Origin: JAIXWP01 sp049318685 | GTDB taxonomy: Bacteria; Bacteroidota; Bacteroidia; Flavobacteriales_D; Sanyastnellaceae | Assembly: GCA_049318685.1 (NCBI GenBank) | Contig: JBMOFW010000130.1 | Location: 1-8,151, forward strand | Reading direction: 5' to 3' | DNA: 8,151 bases | Part shown: piece after piece, positions 1 through 6,803 of the stretch | Layout: every line of letters starts with the position of its first letter | Numbering within the stretch: position 1 is the stretch's first letter | Made by a program: the position numbers and the translations under genes | The notes under the pieces: generated by a model | What the model was told of the DNA's origin: nothing | Databases searched by the model: none | Seen by the model: the letters and a program-made list of their open reading frames with translations, nothing else

Positions 1-271
1 GTATGCTGCAGAAAAACGACTCAATGCGCACAACCAATACTTACAAGTAGGGGCGGAATATGGCTGGGTTGGTTTTTTCATTTTTATCATTTTTATATGC
101 ATTGTCTTGGTTCAGATGTGGAAATCCGGGCGTTTTTTGTTCATCGGAATTGGCTTTTTTACAGCCTTAAATCTGTTGTTTGAATCAATGTTTGAGGTGC
201 AAGCAGGAGTGGTTTTCTTCTATTTCTTTTTATTGCTTTTTTATAACACTGAGGAAACAAAGGTTTTATAG
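1..271 (+). CDS. O-antigen ligase/polymerase-like membrane protein, C-terminal end (partial)
   Basis: The reading frame enters from the left edge (first full codon at 2) and ends at TAG 269-271, leaving 89 residues. The visible part starts with a loop containing AHNQYLQVGAEYG, which matches the conserved HNxYLq...G segment of the Wzy_C/WaaL (O-antigen ligase and polymerase) superfamily. Two very hydrophobic segments follow, separated by a short charged stretch (MWKSGR). The second includes LFESMFEVQAGVVFFYFF, a pattern also usual near the C-terminus of these proteins. Family members are multi-pass inner-membrane enzymes that join or polymerise lipid-linked glycans on the periplasmic face. Whether this one is a ligase or a polymerase cannot be told from the fragment. 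The glycosyltransferases elsewhere in the window fit a surface-glycan role, but they are not in the same operon. Confidence 0.8.
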   Translation, partial: YAAEKRLNAHNQYLQVGAEYGWVGFFIFIIFICIVLVQMWKSGRFLFIGIGFFTALNLLFESMFEVQAGVVFFYFFLLLFYNTEETKVL

Positions 272-292
272 TCTTGAAAATTAGCTGATTAA

Positions 293-318
293 CACGTTTT
301 AAACAGGTGAGAAACGTG
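293..318. repeat. Inverted repeat upstream of the E2 gene, possible operator or weak terminator
   Basis: CACGTTT (293-299) is the exact reverse complement of AAACGTG (312-318), with 12 bases between the arms. It lies just after the membrane-protein gene and about 14 bases before the -7-like box at 332. It could therefore form a hairpin at the end of the upstream transcript or be a protein-binding site over the -33 region of the E2 promoter. No T-run follows it, which argues against an intrinsic terminator. A 7-bp repeat can also arise by chance. Confidence 0.25.
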
Positions 319-331
319 GGGTTTAAAGCCG

Positions 332-339
332 TACATTTG
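332..339 (+). promoter_or_regulatory. Bacteroidota-type -7 promoter box for the E2 gene
   Basis: TACATTTG is an exact match to the TAnnTTTG -7 element used by the primary sigma factor of Bacteroidota. It lies 24 bases before the E2 start codon, so a short leader of roughly 15-20 bases is expected. No good TTG/TTTG -33 element is present at the usual distance, so the promoter may be weak or depend on an activator. Confidence 0.55.
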
Positions 340-363
340 CACGACTTTATTTAGATAATCAGC

Positions 364-1710
364 ATGTCACAAATAGAATTGCTCTTGCCTAAAATGGGCG
401 AAAGTGTGGCCGAAGCCACCATCATCAAGTGGGTGAAAAAAGAAGGCGAAGCCGTGAAAGCGGATGAGCCTATCATTGAAATCGCCACAGATAAAGTGGA
501 CAGTGAAGTTCCTTCGCCAGAAGATGGTGTCTTGTTGAAGTGCCTCGTTAAAGAAGGAGATGTGGTGCAGGTAGGTCAACCAATCGCGTTGATTGGGACT
601 GGTGCTGGCGCAAGTGCTGCACCTGTAGCTGCTGCTCCTGCCGCCCCGGCTCCTGTGGCGAAAGAAGAAACTCATGTCGCTGCGGCTGCCATGGCAACGC
701 CGATTGCAGAAGAAGTATTGAAAAATGGACCAAGCGGAAAGTTTTATTCTCCGTTGGTTAGAAATATTGCCAAAGCTGAAGGTGTTTCCATGACTGAATT
801 GGAAACAATCAATGGAAGTGGACAAGGCGGGCGCGTGACCAAAGATGATGTACTCGATTTCATCGCCAAGCGTGGTTCTGGTTCGGTAGCCGCTCCAGTT
901 GCCGTAGCACCGGTTGCTACTGCGCCTATTGCTGCTGCTCCTGCTGCAGTGGTGCCATCTGCTCCAAAACCAGCTTCGAAGCCTGCTGTATTCATTGGTG
1001 CGAATGATGAGATCGTGGAAATGGACCGTATGCGTAAGCTCATCGCAGATCATATGGTGATGAGCAAACAAACATCACCGCACGTAACGAGCTACGTGGA
1101 GGCGGATGTTACCAATATTGTGATGTGGCGTGAAAAAGTGAAAAAATCTTTTGAGCAAAAACACAAAACAAAATTGACTTTCACGCCATTGTTCATCGAA
1201 GCAGTGGCCAAAGCGATTAAAGATTTTCCTGGAATCAATATCTCCGTTGACGGCACCAATTTGATTTACCGTCGCGACATCAATATCGGTATGGCCACAG
1301 CATTGCCATCCGGAAACTTGATCGTACCGGTGATAAAAAACGCTGATCAATTGAATTTGGTGGGATTGGCAAGTAAAGTGAACGACTTGGCTGATCGTGC
1401 ACGCAACAACAAATTGAGCCCGGATGATATTCAAGGCGGAACTTACACGTTGACCAATGTGGGAACTTTTGGAAATGTGATGGGAACGCCGATAATCAAT
1501 CAACCTCAAGTAGCCATCATGGCTGTGGGAGCCATTCGCAAGCGCCCGGCAGTCATCGAAACACCATTTGGCGATACACTGGGTATCCGTCATATGATGT
1601 TTTTGAGCCACAGCTACGATCACCGCGTGGTAGATGGTGCACTTGGCGGTAGCTTTGTGCGTCGCGTAGCAGATTATCTTGAAGCGTTTGATGTAGATCG
1701 CGAATTTTAA
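364..1710 (+). CDS. Dihydrolipoyl acyltransferase (E2) of a 2-oxoacid dehydrogenase complex
   Basis: This is the core acyltransferase of a pyruvate or branched-chain 2-oxoacid dehydrogenase complex. It takes the acyl group from E1 on a swinging lipoyl arm and passes it to CoA. An N-terminal lipoyl domain (about 1-78) has the lipoylation site TDKVDSE with Lys44. An Ala/Pro-rich linker follows, then a peripheral subunit-binding domain (about 127-170, FYSPLVRNIAKAEGVS and GRVTKDD) that docks E1 or E3. A second Ala/Pro linker (about 173-207) leads to the catalytic domain (about 215-448), with the active-site motif DHRVVDG giving His420 and Asp424, and the TNVGTFG segment. The length of 448 residues with one lipoyl domain is normal. 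MGESVAEATI and DKVDSEVP resemble the branched-chain or pyruvate type more than OdhB/SucB, but substrate cannot be fixed from sequence alone. No E1 or E3 gene lies nearby. In Bacteroidota such E2 genes are often solitary and work with a fused E1 encoded elsewhere. The start follows a good -7 box and fits the family N-terminus. Confidence 0.93.
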   Translation: MSQIELLLPKMGESVAEATIIKWVKKEGEAVKADEPIIEIATDKVDSEVPSPEDGVLLKCLVKEGDVVQVGQPIALIGTGAGASAAPVAAAPAAPAPVAKEETHVAAAAMATPIAEEVLKNGPSGKFYSPLVRNIAKAEGVSMTELETINGSGQGGRVTKDDVLDFIAKRGSGSVAAPVAVAPVATAPIAAAPAAVVPSAPKPASKPAVFIGANDEIVEMDRMRKLIADHMVMSKQTSPHVTSYVEADVTNIVMWREKVKKSFEQKHKTKLTFTPLFIEAVAKAIKDFPGINISVDGTNLIYRRDINIGMATALPSGNLIVPVIKNADQLNLVGLASKVNDLADRARNNKLSPDDIQGGTYTLTNVGTFGNVMGTPIINQPQVAIMAVGAIRKRPAVIETPFGDTLGIRHMMFLSHSYDHRVVDGALGGSFVRRVADYLEAFDVDREF

Positions 1711-1772
1711 TTAACTTGCTCTTTAGACGATACATATACACGATTGACCCTCTTCAAAAAAACTAAACCTGA

Positions 1773-3956
1773 ATGAAACGCGCTATATTCTTTTTCTTCA
1801 TATTCGTGAGTGTGACCATGTTGGCCACCACACCGGTGAAGGATCGTGGAGATTACTCTTCTCGATTTCTTGAGGGCAATAAACTCATGGAAGAAAATCT
1901 TTGGTATGAAGCGATCAAACAATGGAAGTTGATCTTGGATTCAGATCCAAACAATGCCAATGTCAACTATAAATTAGGATATTGTCTTCTTCAGACAGCC
2001 AATGCTAAAAAAGATGCACTGTCTTATTTGGAAGTGGCCGTATCCAAAAAAGTCAGCAAGAACTACGATCCATTTGATCCTATGGAGCGCAAAGCCCCAG
2101 TGGACGCGCTATATTATTTGGGTGTGGCTCAGCACATGAACTATCAATTGGATGCAGCCATTGAGAGTTATGAAAAGGTGACCAAATCGCTTTCTAAAAA
2201 ACATAAGCTTTATGGCATGGCGGAGTACGGTATCGCCCAAGCTCAAGAAGCGAAGATTCAAATGGCCAATCCAAAAGCCTATGTAATTACCAACTTAGGC
2301 CCGATCGTGAATGGACCGGAAAATGACTTCAGCCCGGTATTGGCTTTGGACGAAAGCTCATTGTTCTTTACCAGCCGCCGTATGCGTCCTGATTCGAGTA
2401 ATAGCCGTATTCTTGACCCGGAAACCAACGAGTTCAAAGAAGATATTTATGTATCCTTCAAAGACGAAGAAGGGCAATGGATGAAACCGGAGATTTTGAA
2501 CTTGAACTCCGATGACAACGACGCAACAATAAGTGTAAGTCCTGATGGACAAACGCTTTTCGTGTATCGCGATAGTTTGGGTGATGGCCGAATCCTGTAC
2601 AGCAAGCTTATCGGGGAAATTTGGAGCGACCCAGCGAAATTGGGTTCAGACATCAACACAGAAAACTGGGAAACACACGCAACAGTTTCGGCGGATGGTT
2701 CGACATTGTTCTTTGTTTCTGATCGCCCGGGAGGATACGGAGGACGTGATATTTATCGTTGTGTGAAATTGCCGAATGGAGAGTGGAGCCGCGCATTAAA
2801 TGCCGGTCCAGTGCTCAATACAAAGTATAACGAAGATTCACCATTCTTGACACCAGATGGACGCGGTATGTATTTCGCTTCACAGGGTCACAATAGCATT
2901 GGAGGATTCGATTTGTTTTTTGCTAAAATGGGTGAGGATGGCGAATGGTCAAATCCGATCTCGATGGGGTATCCATTAAACTCGGTAGATGACGACGTAT
3001 TCTTTCAACCGATGGCCGATGGCGAGCGAGCTTTCTATTCGTCAGAGCGCGATGGTGGCTATGGTAAAAAAGATATTTATTTGATCAATTTGCCAACCGA
3101 CGAAAATCAAAGCCGTCTGGCTGTGTTGAAAGGATTTATTATTGGTGAAGAAGGAAAAGACCTTCCTGATGATTTGAAAATTGTTATCACCAATAAAAAA
3201 TCAGGAGAGGTTTCGGAGTACAAACCACGTAAACGCGATGGTGGTTATTTGGCCATCTTGAATCCGGCAACTGATTATCATATCGACTATTATCAGGGCA
3301 AAGAACGTATCAAGGTGGATGATATCAGCGTACCGGCAAGTAGCAGTTTCCAAGAGTTGGAACGCGAAGTGTATTTGATCCCGGTAACCTTGGGTAAGAC
3401 AGCAGAAACACCTGTGGTGGAAGCGCCTAAAAAAGAGGAACCAAAGAAGGAAGAGCCAAAGAAGGAAGAACCGAAAAAAGAAGCTCCCGTTGTTGAAACT
3501 CCGAAGCCAAAAGAAGTCACCGATTTGGGTTACGATCCTAAGAATCCAATTAAAACGCAGTTTATAGAGTCGTTGGGATACGCTGAATTTTCGCGCTATT
3601 TTGTTTACGACTCGAAGGATTTTGGAGCTAAAGAAGTGAAGTTCCAACAATTTGTTGATGACGTAGAAAAGATTTTGAAGAAAAATGGTAAAGTGACCAT
3701 TAGTGTTGAGGCAAGTGCTTCTCGTGTACCTTCTTCCAAATTCAAGAGCAATGAAGAGCTTTGCGCATGGCGCGGCAAGACAGCTGAAGAAATGATTGCT
3801 GGAGAATTGGAACGACGCGGATACAAGCGTGGTGAAAACTTTAGCTTCACAGCGCCTTTGAATCTTGTTCAAGGTAAGAAATATGAAAAAGATGCTCAGG
3901 CCAATAAGACCATCTATGAGCAGTTCCAGTATATCAAGATTAAAGTAGAAGGATAA
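1773..3956 (+). CDS. Exported TPR/PD40-propeller/OmpA-like envelope protein, PorE-like architecture
   Basis: The 727-residue protein starts with a signal peptide-like segment (MKRAIFFFFIFVSVTMLA). TPR-like helices follow at about 30-160 (ALYYLGVAQ, AAIESYEKV), then a beta-propeller of about five WD40-like PD40 blades (about 183-440) marked by SPDGQTLFVY, SADGSTLFFVSDRPGGYGGRDIY, TPDGRGMYFAS and SERDGGYGKKDIY. Next is a carboxypeptidase-regulatory-like beta domain (about 450-537), a low-complexity linker of KKEEP repeats (553-572) and a C-terminal domain (about 600-727) resembling a diverged OmpA fold. This domain order is that of PorE, a periplasmic, peptidoglycan-associated protein of the type IX secretion machinery, and of its many Bacteroidota paralogues. 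A role in anchoring an envelope complex is an inference. Two things differ from classical PorE: there is no lipobox cysteine at the signal peptide end, and the GHTD motif of OmpA domains is absent. The gene starts 62 bp after the E2 gene without a convincing promoter of its own and ends in a strong terminator, so readthrough from the E2 gene is possible. Confidence 0.85.
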   Translation: MKRAIFFFFIFVSVTMLATTPVKDRGDYSSRFLEGNKLMEENLWYEAIKQWKLILDSDPNNANVNYKLGYCLLQTANAKKDALSYLEVAVSKKVSKNYDPFDPMERKAPVDALYYLGVAQHMNYQLDAAIESYEKVTKSLSKKHKLYGMAEYGIAQAQEAKIQMANPKAYVITNLGPIVNGPENDFSPVLALDESSLFFTSRRMRPDSSNSRILDPETNEFKEDIYVSFKDEEGQWMKPEILNLNSDDNDATISVSPDGQTLFVYRDSLGDGRILYSKLIGEIWSDPAKLGSDINTENWETHATVSADGSTLFFVSDRPGGYGGRDIYRCVKLPNGEWSRALNAGPVLNTKYNEDSPFLTPDGRGMYFASQGHNSIGGFDLFFAKMGEDGEWSNPISMGYPLNSVDDDVFFQPMADGERAFYSSERDGGYGKKDIYLINLPTDENQSRLAVLKGFIIGEEGKDLPDDLKIVITNKKSGEVSEYKPRKRDGGYLAILNPATDYHIDYYQGKERIKVDDISVPASSSFQELEREVYLIPVTLGKTAETPVVEAPKKEEPKKEEPKKEEPKKEAPVVETPKPKEVTDLGYDPKNPIKTQFIESLGYAEFSRYFVYDSKDFGAKEVKFQQFVDDVEKILKKNGKVTISVEASASRVPSSKFKSNEELCAWRGKTAEEMIAGELERRGYKRGENFSFTAPLNLVQGKKYEKDAQANKTIYEQFQYIKIKVEG
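3429..3488 (+). repeat. Four tandem 15-bp repeats encoding KKEEP units
   Basis: Four consecutive 15-bp units encode KKEEP, KKEEP, KKEEP and KKEAP (residues 553-572 of the PD40 protein). The two middle units are almost identical in DNA (AAGAAGGAAGAGCCA and AAGAAGGAAGAACCG), while the outer ones differ at synonymous positions. The stretch forms a charged flexible spacer between the propeller/CRD part and the C-terminal domain. Copy number may vary between strains by slippage. Confidence 0.8.
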
Positions 3957-3978
3957 TATACTTCCAATATAAAAATGA

Positions 3979-4014
3979 GAAACCCTCGGAGACTCCCCTC
4001 CGAGGGTTTCTTTT
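3979..4014 (+). terminator. Intrinsic terminator after the PD40 protein gene
   Basis: A perfect 13-bp stem is formed by GAAACCCTCGGAG (3979-3991) and CTCCGAGGGTTTC (3998-4010), with a 6-base loop (3992-3997) and TTTT directly after. It lies 23 bases past the stop codon. An A-run (3971-3975) precedes the stem, but nothing is transcribed towards it from the other side nearby, so it serves the plus strand. Confidence 0.92.
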
Positions 4015-4046
4015 GCTACCCTCCACCGTAAAGTACGGTGTGCTAC
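4014..4046. repeat. Small palindrome flanked by TGCTAC direct repeats
   Basis: CACCGTA (4024-4030) and TACGGTG (4034-4040) form a perfect 7-bp stem with a 3-base loop, AAG. The hexamer TGCTAC occurs on each side, at 4014-4019 and 4041-4046. The element sits just after the terminator and away from coding sequence. Its compact symmetric form resembles a REP-type dispersed palindrome, but copy number cannot be judged from this window. No T-run follows, so it is not an obvious second terminator. Confidence 0.45.
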
Positions 4047-4104
4047 TCTGTATGGCATGAACGACCTGAAGTAGGATTTATTTTTTAAGTCCCTTTTATT
4101 GTCC

Positions 4105-4112
4105 TAGGTTTG
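4105..4112 (+). promoter_or_regulatory. Bacteroidota-type -7 promoter box for the exonuclease-glycosyltransferase pair
   Basis: TAGGTTTG exactly matches TAnnTTTG and lies 22 bases before the exonuclease start codon. A T-rich stretch ending in TTTA (4084-4087) is 17 bases upstream and could stand in for a poor -33 element. The gene follows a strong terminator and so needs its own promoter, which supports this assignment. Confidence 0.55.
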
Positions 4113-4134
4113 TATACTTAGAAGTTTACAATAC

Positions 4135-4959
4135 ATGAAATTGAATTTAAAGAAACCACTCGCGTTTTTTGATTTAGAAACTACCGGGGTGGATGTGGCG
4201 CGTGATCGCATTGTAGAAATTGCCGTAGTGAAAGTGATGCCTGATGGTCAAGTACACACTTTGCCAAGTGCTCCAGGCAAAGAGAATCGCTTATTGGTCA
4301 ATCCTGGAATGCCTATACCCATAGAATCTTCGATGGTGCATGGTATTTATGACGCCGATGTAAAAGATGCTCCGCAATTTGAAGAAGTGGCATCGAAACT
4401 CTTTAAGTTTTTAATGGATTGCGATTTGGGTGGTTTCAATTCAAATAAATTTGATATTCCACTTTTGGCAGAAGAGTTTTTGCGCGTAGGTATCGACTTC
4501 TCTCTAAAAGACCGCAACATGATTGATGTACAAGTATTGTATCATTTGATGGAGCCACGGTCGTTAAAAGCAGCTTATAAGTTCTATTGCCAAAAAGATT
4601 TGGAAGACGCACATGAAGCCTTGCCGGATGCCATGGCTACATACGAAGTGTTCTCTGCCATGCTGGACCATTATAAGGATACGGTACAAAAAGATAAAGC
4701 GGGTGTGGAGTTTCATCCTATAGTCAACGACATGGATAAAATTCACGCTCTAAGTGAAAGGAGAAAGAAAGTGGATCTTGCGGGGCACATGATTTTTGAT
4801 GAAAACGGAGAGATTATTTTCAATTTCGGAAAACACAAAGGCCAAAAAGTAAAAGACATTCTGATTAAAGATCCTGGATATTACAGTTGGATTCAGAATG
4901 CTGATTTTCCATTGTATACGAAGAAAGTATTGGCGGAAATTCGCAACGGGGAAATGTAA
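4135..4959 (+). CDS. DEDDh 3'-5' exonuclease with ExoX-type C-terminal domain
   Basis: The 274-residue protein belongs to the DnaQ/RNase T-like exonucleases, which remove nucleotides from 3' ends with two metal ions. All three Exo motifs are intact: ExoI FFDLETTG (Asp13, Glu15), ExoII GFNSNKFDIPLL (Asp107) and ExoIII DAHEALPDAMAT (His160, Asp165). His with this spacing makes it DEDDh. After a linker, residues about 225-268 contain FNFGKHKGQKV and KDPGYYSWI, the pattern of the small domain at the C-terminus of exodeoxyribonuclease X. The polymerase, helicase and UvrC-type extensions seen in some relatives are absent. Bacteroidota genomes often label such proteins 'DNA polymerase III subunit epsilon', but the C-terminal domain points to a separate repair or processing exonuclease. 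Whether its substrate is DNA or RNA cannot be read from the sequence. The stop codon TAA is directly followed by the ATG of the next gene. Confidence 0.9.
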   Translation: MKLNLKKPLAFFDLETTGVDVARDRIVEIAVVKVMPDGQVHTLPSAPGKENRLLVNPGMPIPIESSMVHGIYDADVKDAPQFEEVASKLFKFLMDCDLGGFNSNKFDIPLLAEEFLRVGIDFSLKDRNMIDVQVLYHLMEPRSLKAAYKFYCQKDLEDAHEALPDAMATYEVFSAMLDHYKDTVQKDKAGVEFHPIVNDMDKIHALSERRKKVDLAGHMIFDENGEIIFNFGKHKGQKVKDILIKDPGYYSWIQNADFPLYTKKVLAEIRNGEM

Positions 4960-6069
4960 ATGAAGTCGCGCAAAATCGTTGTATTGGTTTCCAATGATCT
5001 TGAATTCGATCAACGGGTAGCGAAAGTATGCGAAACCTTGCGCGGGTTGAATTACGCTATAACCCTTGTCGGTCGAAAACTTCCGGAGAGCCGATCTTTT
5101 GAGCGTCCTTATGAAATAGTTCGATTTACTTTGCCTTTTCGTCGTGGCGCTTTGTTTTATGCAAGTCTAAACATCCGACTTTTCTTTTTTCTGCTTTTTC
5201 ATCCTTGTGATGTGATTTTGGCCAATGATCTAGATACGCTGCTGCCAGCTTATCTCGTGTCTCGAATGCGAGGAAAAAAACTGGTGTATGATTCTCATGA
5301 ATATTTTACCGAAGCGGAAGGCTTGACAGGCCGTTCATTTCAGAAAAATATCTGGTTGCGCATAGAGCGTGACATTTTTCCCAAACTGAAATACGCATAC
5401 ACTGTCAATGAGAGTATCGCGTCGATTTACCGCGAGCTGTACAAAGTAGATGTGAAGGTGGTGCGCAACATGCCTCGCAAATCGTCACCACCGCAGGTGA
5501 CTCGGAGTTCCAAACAATTGCCGGAAGACAAAACCATTTTTTTGTTGCAAGGAGCATACATCGATCCGGATCGTGGCGCAGCCGAGGCTGTGGAAGCGAT
5601 GGCATTGGTCGACAATGCGTTGCTCTTGATTATCGGAAGCGGTAGAGCATTAACTGATCTCAAACAAATTGTGTCGACCAAGAGTTTGCAAGAGAAGGTT
5701 TGGTTTTTTGATAAAATGCCGGCTTCGGAATTGCGCGAATACACGGCTTGTGCGGACTTTGGATTATCGCTGGATAAACCACTGCACGAAAATTATCGTT
5801 TGTCTCTACCCAATAAGTTATTTGATTACATCCACGCTGGCATACCTGTGCTCGTCTCAGCGTTGCCCGAACTTGAACGAATCATTCGCACCTATCAGGT
5901 TGGTTGGATTATCGATGAAATTACGCCAGAAAAAGTAGCTGCTGCGATGATGAAAGCGATTTCTTCCAGCGATAAAGCACAGTTTAAAGCCAATTGTTTG
6001 TTTGCCTCTGAGGATTTGAATTGGGAAAAAGAAGAAGAAGTTTTGCGTTCAATTTACGCAACACTCTAA
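4960..6069 (+). CDS. Glycosyltransferase family 4 (GT-B fold)
   Basis: This 369-residue protein is a GT-B glycosyltransferase that would transfer a sugar from a nucleotide-activated donor during surface glycan synthesis at the cytoplasmic side of the membrane. The N-terminal Rossmann half (about 1-180) begins with KIVVLVSNDLEFDQRV and contains LVYDSHEYFTEAEGL (109-123), a signature common in Bacteroidota GT4 enzymes. The C-terminal donor-binding half contains LLQGAYIDPDRG (195-206), LIIGSGR (223-229) and PNKLFDYIHAGIPVLVS (284-300), the region of the family's ExxxxxxxE-like nucleotide-sugar site. A hydrophobic segment at about 72-80 (IRLFFFLLF) may touch the membrane. ATG follows the exonuclease stop with no gap, so it is very likely translated by reinitiation on the same mRNA. 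Its TAA overlaps the end of the opposite glycosyltransferase gene. The acceptor and the sugar are unknown. Confidence 0.88.
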   Translation: MKSRKIVVLVSNDLEFDQRVAKVCETLRGLNYAITLVGRKLPESRSFERPYEIVRFTLPFRRGALFYASLNIRLFFFLLFHPCDVILANDLDTLLPAYLVSRMRGKKLVYDSHEYFTEAEGLTGRSFQKNIWLRIERDIFPKLKYAYTVNESIASIYRELYKVDVKVVRNMPRKSSPPQVTRSSKQLPEDKTIFLLQGAYIDPDRGAAEAVEAMALVDNALLLIIGSGRALTDLKQIVSTKSLQEKVWFFDKMPASELREYTACADFGLSLDKPLHENYRLSLPNKLFDYIHAGIPVLVSALPELERIIRTYQVGWIIDEITPEKVAAAMMKAISSSDKAQFKANCLFASEDLNWEKEEEVLRSIYATL

Positions 6070-6803
6070 TCGTACAAGGCTTTTCGAAAATATTTCAATG
6101 CCACCCAAGGAATGGATAGGGCGTACAAGCCCGATGATAGGCGATTTCGTTTGAGGCGTAATTCTTCTTTGTACAGTTTTGAGGTCACTTGTTTGGAAAG
6201 GCCTCCGGCTTCACAAATGGCAATTGTTTGATCCAAGCAGAACGTGTTTATTTGTTTTCTCCAAAGGCCTAGGTGAAAATCGTAGTCGCCCAATATTTTG
6301 TATTCGGTATTGAATTTTTCCAAGTCAAACAATGTTTTGCGATAGAAACAGCCTTGCTGATGTAAGGTGTTTTTCCAAAGGATAGTGCTACTGAATTGGG
6401 ACGTGTGCACCTCCGGCACCAAGGGATGTGCGATGTGAATATTACGCACATGTCCAAAAACCAGATCAATGCTGGGTTCGATATGATGAACAACATGTTC
6501 GAATATTTCGTCGGAAGCGAGTTTGTCGTCAGCACCGAGCACATAAATGAAATGGCCCGTAGAGGCGGTGAGTCCTTTGTTAATGGCGTCATAAACACCG
6601 CGGTCATATTCGCTCACCCAATAGGCGATATTGGGGGCGTTTCGTTCGATGATGGATAGACTTTGATCCGTCGACCCCCCGTCGATCACAATAATTTCTT
6701 TGTTGGGATAGGTTTGAGCAAGTACAGAATCAATGGCCGATTGCAGGGTTTTTTCCGCATTATAACACGGAATAATCACGCTGATATGTGGGGCATTGTT
6801 CAT
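6066..6803 (-). CDS. Glycosyltransferase family 2 (GT-A fold), WcaE-like
   Basis: The 245-residue protein is a GT-A glycosyltransferase. It begins with HISVIIPCYNAEKTLQSAIDSVLAQTYPN (about 6-34), followed by EIIVIDGGSTDQS (36-48) for donor binding, YWVSEYDRGVYDAINKG (61-77) and the metal-binding acid pair in LGADDKL (89-95). This set is typical of the soluble WcaE-like GT2 subgroup that builds capsules, exopolysaccharides or O-antigens. There are no membrane segments. The start codon ATG (6803-6801) overlaps the TGA stop of ftsE (6802-6800) in an ATGA arrangement, so the two genes are probably co-transcribed and translationally coupled. No terminator hairpin is visible at its 3' end, which overlaps the convergent GT4 gene by 4 bp. 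Donor and acceptor are unknown. Confidence 0.9.
   Translation of the reverse strand: MNNAPHISVIIPCYNAEKTLQSAIDSVLAQTYPNKEIIVIDGGSTDQSLSIIERNAPNIAYWVSEYDRGVYDAINKGLTASTGHFIYVLGADDKLASDEIFEHVVHHIEPSIDLVFGHVRNIHIAHPLVPEVHTSQFSSTILWKNTLHQQGCFYRKTLFDLEKFNTEYKILGDYDFHLGLWRKQINTFCLDQTIAICEAGGLSKQVTSKLYKEELRLKRNRLSSGLYALSIPWVALKYFRKALYD

Noticed and set aside
367..1071. A 234-codon open frame on the minus strand
   Set aside because: It is antisense to the E2 gene. Its His/Ser/Arg-rich translation reflects the Ala/Pro-rich linkers of E2 on the other strand and shows no domain.
1711..1772. Possible promoter in front of the PD40 protein gene
   Set aside because: TTG at 1716 and TACATATA at 1731 are badly spaced, and the second is a poor match to TAnnTTTG. 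Co-transcription with E2 explains expression equally well.
3201..4058. A 285-codon open frame on the minus strand
   Set aside because: It lies antisense to the PD40 protein, runs through the terminator stem and has low-complexity Phe/Arg-rich composition with no recognisable domain. It is a shadow of the real gene.
6081..6090. Perfect palindrome TTTTCGAAAA
   Set aside because: It lies within the GT2 coding sequence, has no loop and is short enough to occur by chance.
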